This document shows, piece after piece, positions 29,501-37,723 of a stretch of DNA of 64,000 nt (positions within the stretch are counted from its first letter, which is position 1; each line of letters opens with the position of its first letter). The DNA comes from Paenibacillus sp. MMS20-IR301 (GTDB taxonomy: Bacteria > Bacillota > Bacilli > Paenibacillales > Paenibacillaceae). The stretch lies in assembly GCF_032302195.1 (NCBI RefSeq), contig NZ_CP135275.1, positions 5,400,001 through 5,464,000 of the forward strand, read 5' to 3'. A program made the translations under genes and the position numbers. The notes under the pieces are model-generated. The model ran no database searches. It saw nothing but the letters and a program-made list of their open reading frames with translations, and had not been told where the DNA came from.

Positions 29501-29770
29501 AAAACCCACTGTACTTGTTGCTGTGAACTGGTATGAACGGTTCACCAGAGCCATAAACTCCGCTCTCGTAACCGTCTGATTGGGCTTGACCGAGCCATCG
29601 GCGAAGCCCTTCAGCAGCCCTTTGTCGAGCCAGCTCTGGATGGTCTGCTGGGCCCAATGGCCTTCATAATCCTTAGTACCCGCTGTCTGTGCCGCCGCTG
29701 TACCCATTGAACCGAACAGCAGACTTGTACCCAATATTCCTGCGAGCAATCCATTAAATTTTGTGCTCAT
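26537..29770 (-). CDS. SLH surface protein with three large tandem modules of unknown function
   Basis: A 1077-aa exported protein. Signal peptide (about 1-28), three N-terminal SLH domains (about 33-205), a Thr/Pro/Ala and Gly-rich linker (about 215-265), then three modules of about 290 residues, each ending in a version of YLIIFYDxNxKVLxYY. Between modules lie ~60-aa helical domains of the type IQALPDAAADLTLADEDAV, common in Firmicute surface proteins. No catalytic residues were recognised; the modules may be adhesins or ligand-binding folds. ATG at 29770 follows GGGGGAGAG. Its codon use and base composition are more AT-rich than its neighbours, suggesting a different history. It is a single-gene unit with a possible structured leader. 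Confidence 0.85.
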   Translation of the reverse strand: MSTKFNGLLAGILGTSLLFGSMGTAAAQTAGTKDYEGHWAQQTIQSWLDKGLLKGFADGSVKPNQTVTRAEFMALVNRSYQFTATSTVGFQDVPSASWAYAEVSKAVAAGYIQGFNNEMRPNAPINRQEAAVIVSKLLKLSPGNTEALSVFRDAGQIAAWSKGSVAAAVAAGVLKGYPDGTFGPAKALTRAESLSLLDTAAAVHTGSGTELAVTPAPTATPSASPTPAPKATATAAAVGSGGGGGGGGGSQSTPTIAPTPVPTATPLAIPFVDGVKLAVNETINMTNSVNLTIDFRLVPDEMASKIDHFEQYISNGPVPVEQLLSGELYPEHFDSLYRTIVFPIYAFQLEGITDPYITQVFYNADNQPVGYFRQKTELKLMTITKSDRFSELNDGVTVSKVSVGADVYDVRIDASEALGQAGNQAVYYSITAHDTFVGPGDDASVIDDILAGQNYLYRHESGTVYFEYNSDKTYYVIFYDSNLQALNYYAGDWKRSEQKALELALTRIQALPDAAADLTLADEDAVAAALSKFDSLSEEQKGKVSTELQNKLNDSVAAIGNLRPLGSLGYPYFNAVTTGEQNYLNSASFGIDVQNLPGLLNYTSSSFKFLISHNPVTISELQMLNDGADQYDLRAGRSFMLGQVEPGTYLTVGLYDKQGKLTAYYSEPINLPVVTAQWDNPISRITDGVVITKSSYGDYSEIDVSGYMHQAAPTAAFYTVVSQSEVAGFFPEFSPEEWLAFKEFAYLYNNKQLTVTLSNSWDKQQYLIIFYDRNMKVLGYYRAEASYTEQQSLDLAVSRLSSLPASGDITIDDERRIEGARWAYEALTNNQKQLLDASYLPRLEQAEAKVNLLHTSGPLSSIPLIGGVLLNGDSPFLLNRTSLSAEYNGMPSAILRKAKNFRYYFTDGPVTQADINKGVSYPLYGMYSGGYILDGPNLPGEKYVTLVFHDKDGEPVSYNTQKVEFTIKQPVLDSSALELTEGVHINKVDNGQSQNVYINVSEILNNAQLGVSYYTVNTKSELGGEEGFTVENAVKHQNYLSTGNRTMYSGGGNQEYLIIFYDLNYKVLYYYKGGISD

Positions 29771-29810
29771 TATTACTCTCCCCCGCCAGATAAAACTGCT
29801 TCACATTGAA

Positions 29811-29862
29811 TTTATTCGTAGGTCCTAGCTTTCCGCCTATGTCCCCTCCCTGGGACTAAATA
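29811..29862 (-). ncRNA. Candidate structured 5' leader element upstream of the SLH gene
   Basis: On minus, about 40-90 nt before the ATG, a GC-richer block sits in AT-rich DNA. It can fold as GUCCC-AGGGAG-GGGAC followed by UAGGC-GGAAA-GCUA, and a second GGAC in UAGGACCUA can compete for the first GUCC. This gives alternative pairings near the start codon. It matches no riboswitch class I can recall. The assignment is based on pairing only. Confidence 0.35.
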
Positions 29863-29954
29863 CTCATTTTCCATAGGTAACATCACCAATAATATCTTAT
29901 TTGAAAATATTAGTATATTAGATATTTTACGTATCAAATTTCGGGCAAAGTCAC

Positions 29955-29990
29955 ACCAAAAAGCCCGCTGAACACCATCAGCAGGCTTCT
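29955..29990 (-). terminator. Terminator of the Ter operon
   Basis: On minus, AAGCCTGCTGA pairs with TCAGCGGGCTT across a 6-nt loop and is followed by TTTTT, about 45 bp after the telA stop. Confidence 0.85.
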
Positions 29991-30032
29991 AATCATTCGT
30001 ATGTGCCCCCACCGGGTGCAGAATTAAATGTC

Positions 30033-31127
30033 TCAGTTCAAAAAGCTGCTCAGACCGCTCTCCGCCTGCTTCAAAGCCTGCGGCTGCGAGCCTTCCGTAA
30101 GCCCGAGCCGGTTGTTCAGCTGGGTGTTGATCGTTGTCATTTTGGACGTATAATCCTGGCAGCTCTCAATAATCCGCCGGTTGGACTGCTCGGAGGTATC
30201 CAGGGCACTAAGCAGATCGCCGATCGCCTGATTCACAGCTTCGAGCGACATGGAGGGCTTGGAGAGCAGCTCCGTTGTCTTCTCGGTCGTTGTGCGCAGG
30301 AGCCGCGCATTCTCCTTGAACTGGTCCTCAATCGTCTTGTTGGTTGCTTCCACAGCGTTAATGACATTCTCCTGATCGGCCAGGGACATGGCAATCATCG
30401 CCGACACGGTAATCAGGTTGGAGGTCTTATCAATCGCGTTGTTTACGGAATCGATCAGCTTGTCATTGTTATCATTAATGATATCCGTTGCGGCAATCGC
30501 CTGATTGTAGAGCAGAATCATTTCGGTCATGGACTGTATCCGTACCATCACCTTGCGCAGTCCCCGTTCCAGATAGGCTTTGCGGAACTCATTCTCCGGC
30601 TTGGCGATCTCTACCTCGAACAGCTCCTTCAGTTTGTTGCCGAAGGCTATCTTCGTCTGCAGATTATAAATTTCCTCCATCGAGGTGCGTTTCAGCTGGC
30701 GCATGTTGACGATGCTCTCTTCCAGCGTATCGCGGCCATCGCGCAGTCCGGTAATGATGGCATCAATATTGGTGCGGACGGACTGATATTTGTAGACGTA
30801 ATTTTTGAGCGGGCTCTTGCGCAGCATTTTACCGAAAAAGCTGACGTTCTTGCTCTGCTGCAGCGTCTCACACTCATTCCGCAGCTTCATAATCATATTC
30901 GGCACTTCCACCCGCTTGCCGCTCATCAGATCATTCACCGGGCGGTCCAGCAGCTTCAGGGTCTGGCCCGCCTTCTCCTGCGTCTTGACACCAAGCTTGC
31001 CGATATCATCCATCAGGGAATCTAGGGCTACCGTGTCGGTTTTGGATACTTGTTCAATTAACTGCGAAGCCTCGGCAACGACTTTCTGCTCATCTTCTTT
31101 TCTAAGCTCGATCAACTGTGTGGACAT
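30033..31127 (-). CDS. telA: TelA/KlaA toxic-anion-resistance family protein
   Basis: A 364-aa soluble, mostly helical protein, predicted as a long coiled-coil bundle. Family segments include FFGKMLRKSPLKNYVYKYQS, GRDTLEESIVNMRQLKR, YNLQTKIAFGNKLKELFE and LIDSVNNAIDKTSNLI. The length is normal for TelA. TelA proteins were linked to tellurite resistance, but their molecular action is unknown and they are often coupled to XpaC-like membrane proteins, as here (13 bp apart). ATG at 31127 follows AGGAGG. It is the last gene of the 12-kb Ter operon. The B. subtilis counterpart in a ter cluster is YceH. Confidence 0.92.
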   Translation of the reverse strand: MSTQLIELRKEDEQKVVAEASQLIEQVSKTDTVALDSLMDDIGKLGVKTQEKAGQTLKLLDRPVNDLMSGKRVEVPNMIMKLRNECETLQQSKNVSFFGKMLRKSPLKNYVYKYQSVRTNIDAIITGLRDGRDTLEESIVNMRQLKRTSMEEIYNLQTKIAFGNKLKELFEVEIAKPENEFRKAYLERGLRKVMVRIQSMTEMILLYNQAIAATDIINDNNDKLIDSVNNAIDKTSNLITVSAMIAMSLADQENVINAVEATNKTIEDQFKENARLLRTTTEKTTELLSKPSMSLEAVNQAIGDLLSALDTSEQSNRRIIESCQDYTSKMTTINTQLNNRLGLTEGSQPQALKQAESGLSSFLN

Positions 31128-31140
31128 GGTTTTCCTCCTC

Positions 31141-31848
31141 CTATAATTCGGAACTGCTGTAACGCTGATGAATCAGCTCCGCCTTGGTCTGAAGTTCCAT
31201 CAGGTCTTTATGTTCGATCGTCGAGGCAATATCCGATATTTTGGAATCGACATCACGCAGACCGTTCAGCAGCATTCTCCGGTTTCTCGTCTTGGCCTCA
31301 CCGCCCAGACGCAGGAACGGATTGATTACACCGTTCAGGTCCTTCAGCACGAGCCGGCGGACTGTATGGTTGATCTCACCGTTGCCCAGCTCCTGCAGCA
31401 GGGGAAGCACGCGCTGAAGTCTGGCGAACAGCGCCAGTGACTTCTCGACAATCTCATTGTCCAGCGTGTCCTTCTGCCCCTCAGAGATGATCATATCCTC
31501 CAGGATGCTAAGATACTCCACCACCGGAGCAAACTCCGCTGAGACGGCAGGCTCGGCCCGGTGCTCCTGGCCTGCACGGAGCACCGGAGCTTGTCCTGCA
31601 GCGGCGGGCAGGCCGGCTGATGCCTGAGGCGCCGCAGCGGAAGCTGCTGAAATCGCAGCCGGCTCCGGGCCGGCGGGCAGAACTTCCGCCGGCAGATTCA
31701 CCCTCGTGCGCCTGAAGCCTGTTACCGCATAAGCGGCTCCGGCAACCGGAAGCAGCAGGGAGACCAGCTCGGGCAGGAAGCCCCGGGTCAGTACAGCTAG
31801 AGCGTAGCCTGCTGCAGCAAATAATATGACTTTGAATTTGACTTGCAT
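31141..31848 (-). CDS. XpaC-like membrane protein (partner of TelA)
   Basis: A 235-aa protein. Two hydrophobic helices at about 6-44 form an N-terminal membrane hairpin. An Ala/Pro-rich linker (about 55-105) and a helical cytoplasmic domain follow, with YLSILEDMIISEGQ and RRMLLNGLRDVDSKISDIAST. The layout and position beside telA resemble XpaC (5-bromo-4-chloroindolyl phosphate hydrolysis family), seen beside TelA homologues in Bacillus; no hydrolase motif is visible. ATG at 31848 with AGAGGTG is preferred; a GTG at 31857 is in frame. It lies 35 bp after the ATP-grasp gene in the Ter operon. Confidence 0.68.
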   Translation of the reverse strand: MQVKFKVILFAAAGYALAVLTRGFLPELVSLLLPVAGAAYAVTGFRRTRVNLPAEVLPAGPEPAAISAASAAAPQASAGLPAAAGQAPVLRAGQEHRAEPAVSAEFAPVVEYLSILEDMIISEGQKDTLDNEIVEKSLALFARLQRVLPLLQELGNGEINHTVRRLVLKDLNGVINPFLRLGGEAKTRNRRMLLNGLRDVDSKISDIASTIEHKDLMELQTKAELIHQRYSSSEL

Positions 31849-31883
31849 TCTTCTCACCTCTTATGAGCGCGAAGCTTCCACAC

Positions 31884-32939
31884 TCAATTCACGGAATCCG
31901 GCACTGCCGATTCTCCGGTTATTCTCATAATCAGCGGCTGCTCTACATGGCTGGCCAGGACGTTGTGTTCGAACTGTGCCGGCTGCACCTCACCGCCAAG
32001 CGCACTTTTCACCGCCAAATAAGGGAAGTTGATCCCGGACAGGCAGGAAATGTGCAGACCGCCTGACATCCGCGGGTTAATCTCCAGCAGCTTCGGCACC
32101 GGGCCGCTGTATTTCATCTGAATGTTGAAATTGAAAGGAATCCGGTAAGTCGCAGCTACCCTGCGGGCAATCTCTTCAAGCTCCGGAATATGCTCCATCA
32201 GCCGCAGGCGTCCGCCTGCCTTGCGGCGCGGTACAGCAGCAAGCAGATTTCCCTGCTCATCAGACAGACAGTCAATGCTGTATTCATAGCCTTCCAGCAG
32301 CTCCATAACCATCAGATTAGGGAAGCTGTCAGCTCCGGCCAGAATACGGTATGCATCCTCGAAGGAGATCAGCGGTGTCACATGGCCGAACAGCTCCTCC
32401 AGCGGGCTGCGGTTATTATCTATAATACGGAATCCAAGACCGCCTTCTGTCTCCGTAGGCTTGAAGCAGACCTTATGCCCCTTACCGGCAAGATCCTCGT
32501 AGGCCGCCTTGAACTGCTCCGCAGTGCTCACCACATGATAGTCCGGAATCGTCATAATTCCGGTAGCCTGGACACTCTCATAGAATTTGCCCTTATCCAT
32601 AATCATCTCCAGCAGCTCCAGATCGCGGCAGACCAGCACCTTCGTACCGATAGCATCGAACAGGGAAGCATGCAAGGCAATATCCAGCATATGCAGCCGG
32701 GGGATGAAGATATCAATTTCATTACGGCGGCAGAAATCGAGGCAGAACTGTACGTATTCCATCCCTGTAAGCGCAGGCTCTGTTCCGGCAACATCAGCGC
32801 CCTGCAGCGACATATGCCGGATATCCGGATGGGTGGCAAAGATTTGCACCGGGATGCCGTCTTCATTGTTCCGGATGAGATTCATGTAATGAAAAGCCAC
32901 GGAAAACCAGCGGTTGAAATAAATATTTACCTTTTTCAT
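31884..32939 (-). CDS. ATP-grasp ligase of the Ter operon
   Basis: A 351-aa soluble enzyme. The N-terminal third is a pre-ATP-grasp domain. The core contains KVCFKPTETEGGLGFRII (phosphate-binding loop), VMELLEGYEYSIDCL (adenine contact) and LLEINPRMSGGLHIS (metal-binding Glu and Asn). ATP-grasp ligases join a carboxylate to an amine or thiol through an acyl phosphate. Substrates cannot be named. The gene overlaps the HAD gene by 4 bp (32936-32939), so the two are translationally coupled. In the comparative-genomics model of Ter systems such a ligase belongs to a pathway making a nucleoside-like metabolite. Confidence 0.85.
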   Translation of the reverse strand: MKKVNIYFNRWFSVAFHYMNLIRNNEDGIPVQIFATHPDIRHMSLQGADVAGTEPALTGMEYVQFCLDFCRRNEIDIFIPRLHMLDIALHASLFDAIGTKVLVCRDLELLEMIMDKGKFYESVQATGIMTIPDYHVVSTAEQFKAAYEDLAGKGHKVCFKPTETEGGLGFRIIDNNRSPLEELFGHVTPLISFEDAYRILAGADSFPNLMVMELLEGYEYSIDCLSDEQGNLLAAVPRRKAGGRLRLMEHIPELEEIARRVAATYRIPFNFNIQMKYSGPVPKLLEINPRMSGGLHISCLSGINFPYLAVKSALGGEVQPAQFEHNVLASHVEQPLIMRITGESAVPDSVN

Positions 32940-33769
32940 TGCGGCCCAACTCCCAGTGCTGTCAAATTATTATATATCTTTTGGACATACTCCATAATCT
33001 CATCCCCGGCAAATACCCCCGATTGCTTTGTAAACGGATAATCTAATTCTACTAGACCAGCCTGCTGCTCGGCAAATATTTCTCCATGGCAGGGAGCTAT
33101 AGCATAATCTGCTGCGGCAAGCAGGCTTTTATCCAGCAGGGAATCGCCGGAGGCGGCCATCGGCTCCGAACGGACGGTGCGGCGGACATGGAGAATGGCA
33201 TCGCTTTTGTTCACGGATTCCGGCACGACATAAAGCTTGCGTCCCTGCAGCGACACCTTCCAGCCCAGTCCGTCCAGCCGTTCAGCCATGCGGGTAATCT
33301 CATCCAGCGGCAATAAGCCACGCTCCACCACATACGTATAGAACAGCTCATCGCAATAACGCTCGCTGATAATCCACTCTGCCCGCACTACAGACCGGAC
33401 AATACCCGCAGCCTCCCCGGCAGGGGCAGAACCGTTATCCACCAGCCGGCCTACAGCCGCCCGCCATTCCCGGTCCACTTCACCTCTCACCAGAATATTC
33501 CCGCCGTTGCTCACGACCGCATAATCCGGAATTACCGTCTCCCGGAACAGATTAATCCGCCGGTACTGGGCAATAGTCCGGGTAGTCACCGGCATGAAAA
33601 CTATCTTCGCCGCAAGCTCCTGCAGTATCGCCAAAGCCTGCCGCGAAATATACGAAACGGTTCTGCCGTCAACGATCTCGGCCGGAACCAGTCCGGGAGT
33701 ATCTTCAGGAACACCGATGGCGCTCAGGGAGTAGATCAGCGTGCGGTCCAGATCGCTGGCGTAGATCAT
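32936..33769 (-). CDS. HAD-superfamily phosphatase of the Ter operon
   Basis: A 277-aa soluble enzyme. Motif I is DLDRTLIY (two Asp), motif II is MPVTTRT, a basic residue in the cap region provides motif III, and motif IV is SGDSLLDKSLL. A cap insertion of about 100 residues (about 85-195) indicates a C2-type, Cof/SPP-like HAD hydrolase. It probably removes phosphate from a sugar phosphate or nucleotide-like intermediate. It overlaps by 4 bp with both the upstream PRTase/Pelota gene and the downstream ATP-grasp gene, showing tight coupling. Confidence 0.85.
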   Translation of the reverse strand: MIYASDLDRTLIYSLSAIGVPEDTPGLVPAEIVDGRTVSYISRQALAILQELAAKIVFMPVTTRTIAQYRRINLFRETVIPDYAVVSNGGNILVRGEVDREWRAAVGRLVDNGSAPAGEAAGIVRSVVRAEWIISERYCDELFYTYVVERGLLPLDEITRMAERLDGLGWKVSLQGRKLYVVPESVNKSDAILHVRRTVRSEPMAASGDSLLDKSLLAAADYAIAPCHGEIFAEQQAGLVELDYPFTKQSGVFAGDEIMEYVQKIYNNLTALGVGPQ

Positions 33770-34920
33770 TCACTTTCCCCTTTCAACGGCTTAATAATTC
33801 CGCAGCAGGAATAAGTAAGTCCCGGGAATACCTCAACAGGCACTCCGCGGTCCTCGGCCAGCAGCAGAATATGCCGGAGATTGGGATTATCCAGCCTGTC
33901 GACGAGAATCTTCCAGGGAACTCTGCGCAGCAGCACACGAGTAGTCTCTCCAACTCCAGGTTTGACCAGATTAATGTTGTCAATTCCGAACGTCTCCTGG
34001 ATGCTGCGGATATCGGCCAGCCCCTGCCAGCTGCTCTCCGGCGGATTCTTCTGCATCTCTTCAGCCATCCGGAGTGCCTCCGCCGCAGCTGCAGCGAAAT
34101 GAGGGACAACAGCTTCTATGAATACGTTCGACAGGTCGCTATCCAGCCATTCCTTGTAGAATTTAGCCCCGTGAAATTCCTCCGGTCCGATCAGATCATC
34201 TCGAAGCACCGTACGGCTCATCAGGCCGGATACCGTAGAGTTCAGGCAGGCGCTGGGAATCAGATAGTCTTCCCGGGTCCCGAATGTTTCAGAACAGTAC
34301 CCGGGGTCGGCAAGCACTGCAAGATCATCATTCAGCTTAATTCCATATTTGCTGTACAGGCTCTCACAGGCCTCAATCAGCACCTGCCGGATAGCACCCT
34401 TTCCTGTCCAGCCGTCAATGAACTGCAGCTTCGCATCACTTCCATGCTGTTGTAGCATATACAGAATTGCATTCTCATCTATCCCTTTGCCACGGATAAT
34501 GGAGATGCTGTAATGCGGCAGATCCGCCCCGTAGCGCTCCATTATGTACCGTTTGATCAAGACACCTATCGGTGTGCCGGCTCTGGCCAGCGAGACCAGT
34601 ACTGTACCTGCCGTTCCCCGGCGGGCCACAATCATTTCGGATACAACCGCTACAGCCAGGGCTACCTTCCCCGCCGAATCCCGCAATGTCTCATGGAATA
34701 ATTCAATGTACTGCTCCGTCGGCTGGTACTCTACAGGAAGCATCTCTGAATAATGCACACCGGACTGGATAGCTACTTCCCGTTCAGCCGTTCCCCGCTC
34801 CAGCGATACATTACTCAGATCCTTGAGCAGAAAGGTAACATCCGAAGCCGGATAGCTGCCCAGCGGAACCGGAGGGGATATTCTTTTGTTCATGACCGCT
34901 TCAATCTCCATACTCTTCAT
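33766..34920 (-). CDS. PRTase_1/StiP-family protein with C-terminal Pelota-like domain
   Basis: A 384-aa soluble protein. The main body (about 35-290) matches the family once called 'cysteine protease StiP' and later recognised as phosphoribosyltransferase-like: VLVSLARAGTPIGVLIKRY, LADPGYCSETFGTREDYLIP and SACLNSTVSGLMSRTVLR. The last ~70 residues (GVGETTRVLLRRVPWKILVD through FPGLTYSCCGIIKP) look like the PELOTA/L7Ae RNA-binding-like fold. The protease label should not be trusted. ATG at 34920 overlaps the upstream stop by 4 bp. The pairing with a second PRTase gene is diagnostic of the biosynthetic arm of Ter systems. Whether it really binds RNA is not known. Confidence 0.82.
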   Translation of the reverse strand: MKSMEIEAVMNKRISPPVPLGSYPASDVTFLLKDLSNVSLERGTAEREVAIQSGVHYSEMLPVEYQPTEQYIELFHETLRDSAGKVALAVAVVSEMIVARRGTAGTVLVSLARAGTPIGVLIKRYIMERYGADLPHYSISIIRGKGIDENAILYMLQQHGSDAKLQFIDGWTGKGAIRQVLIEACESLYSKYGIKLNDDLAVLADPGYCSETFGTREDYLIPSACLNSTVSGLMSRTVLRDDLIGPEEFHGAKFYKEWLDSDLSNVFIEAVVPHFAAAAAEALRMAEEMQKNPPESSWQGLADIRSIQETFGIDNINLVKPGVGETTRVLLRRVPWKILVDRLDNPNLRHILLLAEDRGVPVEVFPGLTYSCCGIIKPLKGESE

Positions 34921-36344
34921 ATCCGTGATCCCCCACTCTCAGGCTCAGAGGCTAATATAATCAGATGTACTTTACTGCCGGCCAGCCGCTGCAGAATATC
35001 CGTCATCGGCTTAATCCGCGCCCGCGGTACCTCACGCTCCAGCAGCACAAAGATATCTTCATACTGTCCGGGTTCCACATTGTAGATATAATTCATAATC
35101 TCCGGATCGCCGGCTGACGGATAAGCGGCCGCACTATGCACCCCGTAATCCGCACGCTGCTCCGGATGAATCGGACTGCGGGTGGACGACTGATAAGCTA
35201 CCCCGGCGCCCATCTCTGCAGCAATCCGCATAGGCAGATACATGAACTCGCCTACGCCCATCACCAGGGTGCGGGTGCATTCCCGCAAGCCGCGGAGCAG
35301 ACCCGCTACCCGGCTTACCCCTTCATCAATTTGCAGGTTATCCGCCCAGTCCAGGCCAAAGCGGCCGCTGAATTTCAAGTAAGGAGCAGGATTAATAACT
35401 CCCTGTGCATCTGTCGAAGTCACCGGAAGCCGCTCCAGACCATCAGTCACATAGGTGGTTACCAGCTCTGCCATTGCCCGAGCTTCTTCACCGCCGCTCC
35501 CGTTCCCCGCACCCAGCAGCGGAGTGCCCTTCACTTCAATATGGCCCTGGAGCAGGGATAACGCAGTTATCCGGATACCAAGCTCCTGCTCCAGTTCACG
35601 GTAGGCCTGAATGTTACCGGCGCTCCGCCAATCAAGGAGCGAAGCCACCACGTACTCCCGTCGCGGGAATTTGGACTGGATATCCCGGATCGTATTGATA
35701 GCGGTATTACCCGTTGTAATCTCATCATCCACCAGCACAACCGGTTCTGTTCCCGACAACAGCTTACTATTCAACGCATAACATAAATGGTCTACCGCAT
35801 GGGAATGCTCTTCTTCGAAGGTTACTACGGACTCCAGCTCGGGAATATGCTCACGGGTCGTATGAATATAGGATGCTCCGCGGGCAAACATATTGTACAT
35901 GCTGTGTCCCAAAGCGGTAGCGGTTTCGGCAAACCCGATAAAAAGGACAGGCCGCGGCAGAACCAGACATGCAGCAAGCAGGTCGCGATAGGCTTCTTCG
36001 GCATATTCCGGATGAATCAGGCCATGAACCGCCTGGTCCATCAGCTTGTCCATCATTTCCCGGTCTGCAGCATCCTCACTCATCTCCAGGTACAGGAGCA
36101 AGGCAAGCGCAGCTCCGCTAAGCAGGGGTGTGTAAGGATTAACAGGAATGTGCTTGCCAAGCACTTTGCTGACGAACAGGAAGGAGCGTTTCTTATTGAT
36201 GCGCGCAGCCATGGCGAATAAGGACTCCACTGGTATATGAAAGGGATTTGCGGTTTCTGTTACCGTAACTTGCAGATTCTCAACGATATTAAATGTGTGT
36301 GTATTCGTTCTCGGGCAATAATCCGACAAAATGCTGTTGTTCAT
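34917..36344 (-). CDS. Phosphoribosyltransferase-like protein with C-terminal TRSP domain
   Basis: A 475-aa soluble protein. The PRPP-binding loop VVLVDDEITTGNTA is clear at about 205-218, within a PRTase_2-type domain (about 35-260). The C-terminal TRSP domain contains VMGVGEFMYLPMRIA and the naming motif in YQSSTRSPI. PRTases transfer or remove ribose-5-phosphate, so this enzyme may attach or release a base-like group. Start ATG at 36344 (GGGGTG upstream) makes a 56-bp overlap with the lyase gene; the next internal ATG is 43 codons later, within conserved sequence, so the overlap is probably real. Confidence 0.84.
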   Translation of the reverse strand: MNNSILSDYCPRTNTHTFNIVENLQVTVTETANPFHIPVESLFAMAARINKKRSFLFVSKVLGKHIPVNPYTPLLSGAALALLLYLEMSEDAADREMMDKLMDQAVHGLIHPEYAEEAYRDLLAACLVLPRPVLFIGFAETATALGHSMYNMFARGASYIHTTREHIPELESVVTFEEEHSHAVDHLCYALNSKLLSGTEPVVLVDDEITTGNTAINTIRDIQSKFPRREYVVASLLDWRSAGNIQAYRELEQELGIRITALSLLQGHIEVKGTPLLGAGNGSGGEEARAMAELVTTYVTDGLERLPVTSTDAQGVINPAPYLKFSGRFGLDWADNLQIDEGVSRVAGLLRGLRECTRTLVMGVGEFMYLPMRIAAEMGAGVAYQSSTRSPIHPEQRADYGVHSAAAYPSAGDPEIMNYIYNVEPGQYEDIFVLLEREVPRARIKPMTDILQRLAGSKVHLIILASEPESGGSRI

Positions 36345-37497
36345 GTAACACCCCGTATATTTGAGATCGCAGTAAAATGCGTCTGGCCCAGTTCAAATGC
36401 GGCTTAATTTCATTCATCTTGTTGTAGTATTCGCTCTTGAACACTCCACGGCTGCCATCATTACTGTCCACGATACTTAAGGCATCAACATATTCCTCAT
36501 GCATCACCGTGTACATTGCCTGCACAGGTCTCAGATGGGAAGGATGAATGATGGTCTTGCCGACAATGCCGTTCTCTTTATCCAAAATCACTTCACGGAT
36601 CAGCCCGTCCATGGCGCTGGTAATGTAATTGTTACGCATCTCGCGGCCGTGCTTGCCATACGTATCTTCAAAAGGCGTCTCCCGCAGCTGCGGACGCAGT
36701 ACCCGGTGGCCTTTGCTGGCGAAATACTCCCACACAGGGCCTGAAATTACATAGCCCTCTTCCACCCGGCCGAATACATTAATGATATCCGACATGCAGT
36801 CACGGATCGGGGTCAGATCATAGATGCTGATATCCGGACTGCGCCGCAGCCCGAACAGGCTGGAGAAATCAGTCGCACCTATTCTTACATTCAGTACATA
36901 CTCGCGGTATTGGCCCAGCAGGTCCCGGATAGCCAGCAGGCTGTCAATCCGGCTCTCCCGGTAAATAATCGGCGCATTCTCCAGGATCGGCATACCGTAC
37001 AGGACCGGTGCAGCGTAGCTGCGTGTATCATTGTAATCGGCGATGGCTTCGAAATACTCCACACCGTTCTCTACAGAAAATTTAGGGAAAACAAATCCGG
37101 TCAGCAGCGTAATTAACGAGCCTAACCGGAATATCATATCCCGCAGCTGCTCCGGGTTACGCACGCGGATGAACAGCAGCGGCAGACCTCTGGCCGGCTC
37201 CCGCTCATTCTCGGCGTACCCTGACAGGAAGGCCAGATGCCTGACGATGGATTCTTCAGCATAATCCACCTCACCGTCACCAATAGCATCCTCCAGATCA
37301 ATAATGACCGTAACGAGCCCTGAAGCTCTCAACTTAATAATATCTTCAGCAACACTAGCGCGGGTAGCAGGCATATATAGGGCAGCCCCGACGGCGTAAG
37401 CCAGTAAATCCTTGCTTGTAGTATGATTGAATGAGACCGGCGGAACATGGAATAATGAAGTTTCTTGCTCTTGCGTAAGGTAATCGAAATATCTCAA
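36289..37497 (-). CDS. HpcH/HpaI (CitE-like) C-C bond lyase of the Ter operon
   Basis: A 402-aa soluble TIM-barrel enzyme. VTVIIDLEDAIGDGEVDYAE is the typical CitE metal/acyl-binding segment and RIGATDFSSLFGLRRSPDIS a second family block. It resembles the 'C-C bond lyase' family known from Ter clusters and is longer than classical CitE (about 290). It would cleave or form a carbon-carbon bond in a 2-oxo or acyl-CoA type substrate. It starts the biosynthetic part of the operon, 226 bp after terC; that spacer has a hairpin. It overlaps the next gene by 56 bp. Confidence 0.84.
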   Translation of the reverse strand: MRYFDYLTQEQETSLFHVPPVSFNHTTSKDLLAYAVGAALYMPATRASVAEDIIKLRASGLVTVIIDLEDAIGDGEVDYAEESIVRHLAFLSGYAENEREPARGLPLLFIRVRNPEQLRDMIFRLGSLITLLTGFVFPKFSVENGVEYFEAIADYNDTRSYAAPVLYGMPILENAPIIYRESRIDSLLAIRDLLGQYREYVLNVRIGATDFSSLFGLRRSPDISIYDLTPIRDCMSDIINVFGRVEEGYVISGPVWEYFASKGHRVLRPQLRETPFEDTYGKHGREMRNNYITSAMDGLIREVILDKENGIVGKTIIHPSHLRPVQAMYTVMHEEYVDALSIVDSNDGSRGVFKSEYYNKMNEIKPHLNWARRILLRSQIYGVLHEQQHFVGLLPENEYTHI

Positions 37498-37570
37498 GGC
37501 CCTTCCTCCTTAATGTTGTGCGGAACACACAAAACGAATAGCCTCTCCTTATAGGCAAGCAGAACCAGCT

Positions 37571-37594
37571 ATGCCGTCCTCTCGGGGACGGCAT
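37571..37594 (-). promoter_or_regulatory. Hairpin between terC and the biosynthetic genes
   Basis: A perfect 9-bp stem ATGCCGTCC/GGACGGCAT with a 6-nt loop lies in the 226-bp spacer. There is no T-tract on minus, so it is more likely an RNA-stability or processing element than a terminator. Confidence 0.4.
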
Positions 37595-37723
37595 CCGGCT
37601 TTCTCAAATACAAGCAAAGGCCATGCTATAACATATAACGATTACCCGGAAGTACAGAGAGTTTACCCTTCCCGTAAACCCCTGCCCTCCTGTACTGCTA
37701 TGAACGTAAACCAATCAGGTGAA

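Noticed and set aside
30003..31025. 340-aa frame antisense to telA
   Set aside because: A shadow of the telA codons; it runs through the operon terminator and has no recognisable domain.
33766..34920. Annotation as a cysteine protease (StiP)
   Set aside because: The motifs and context fit the phosphoribosyltransferase-like family; no Cys/His protease pair stands out.
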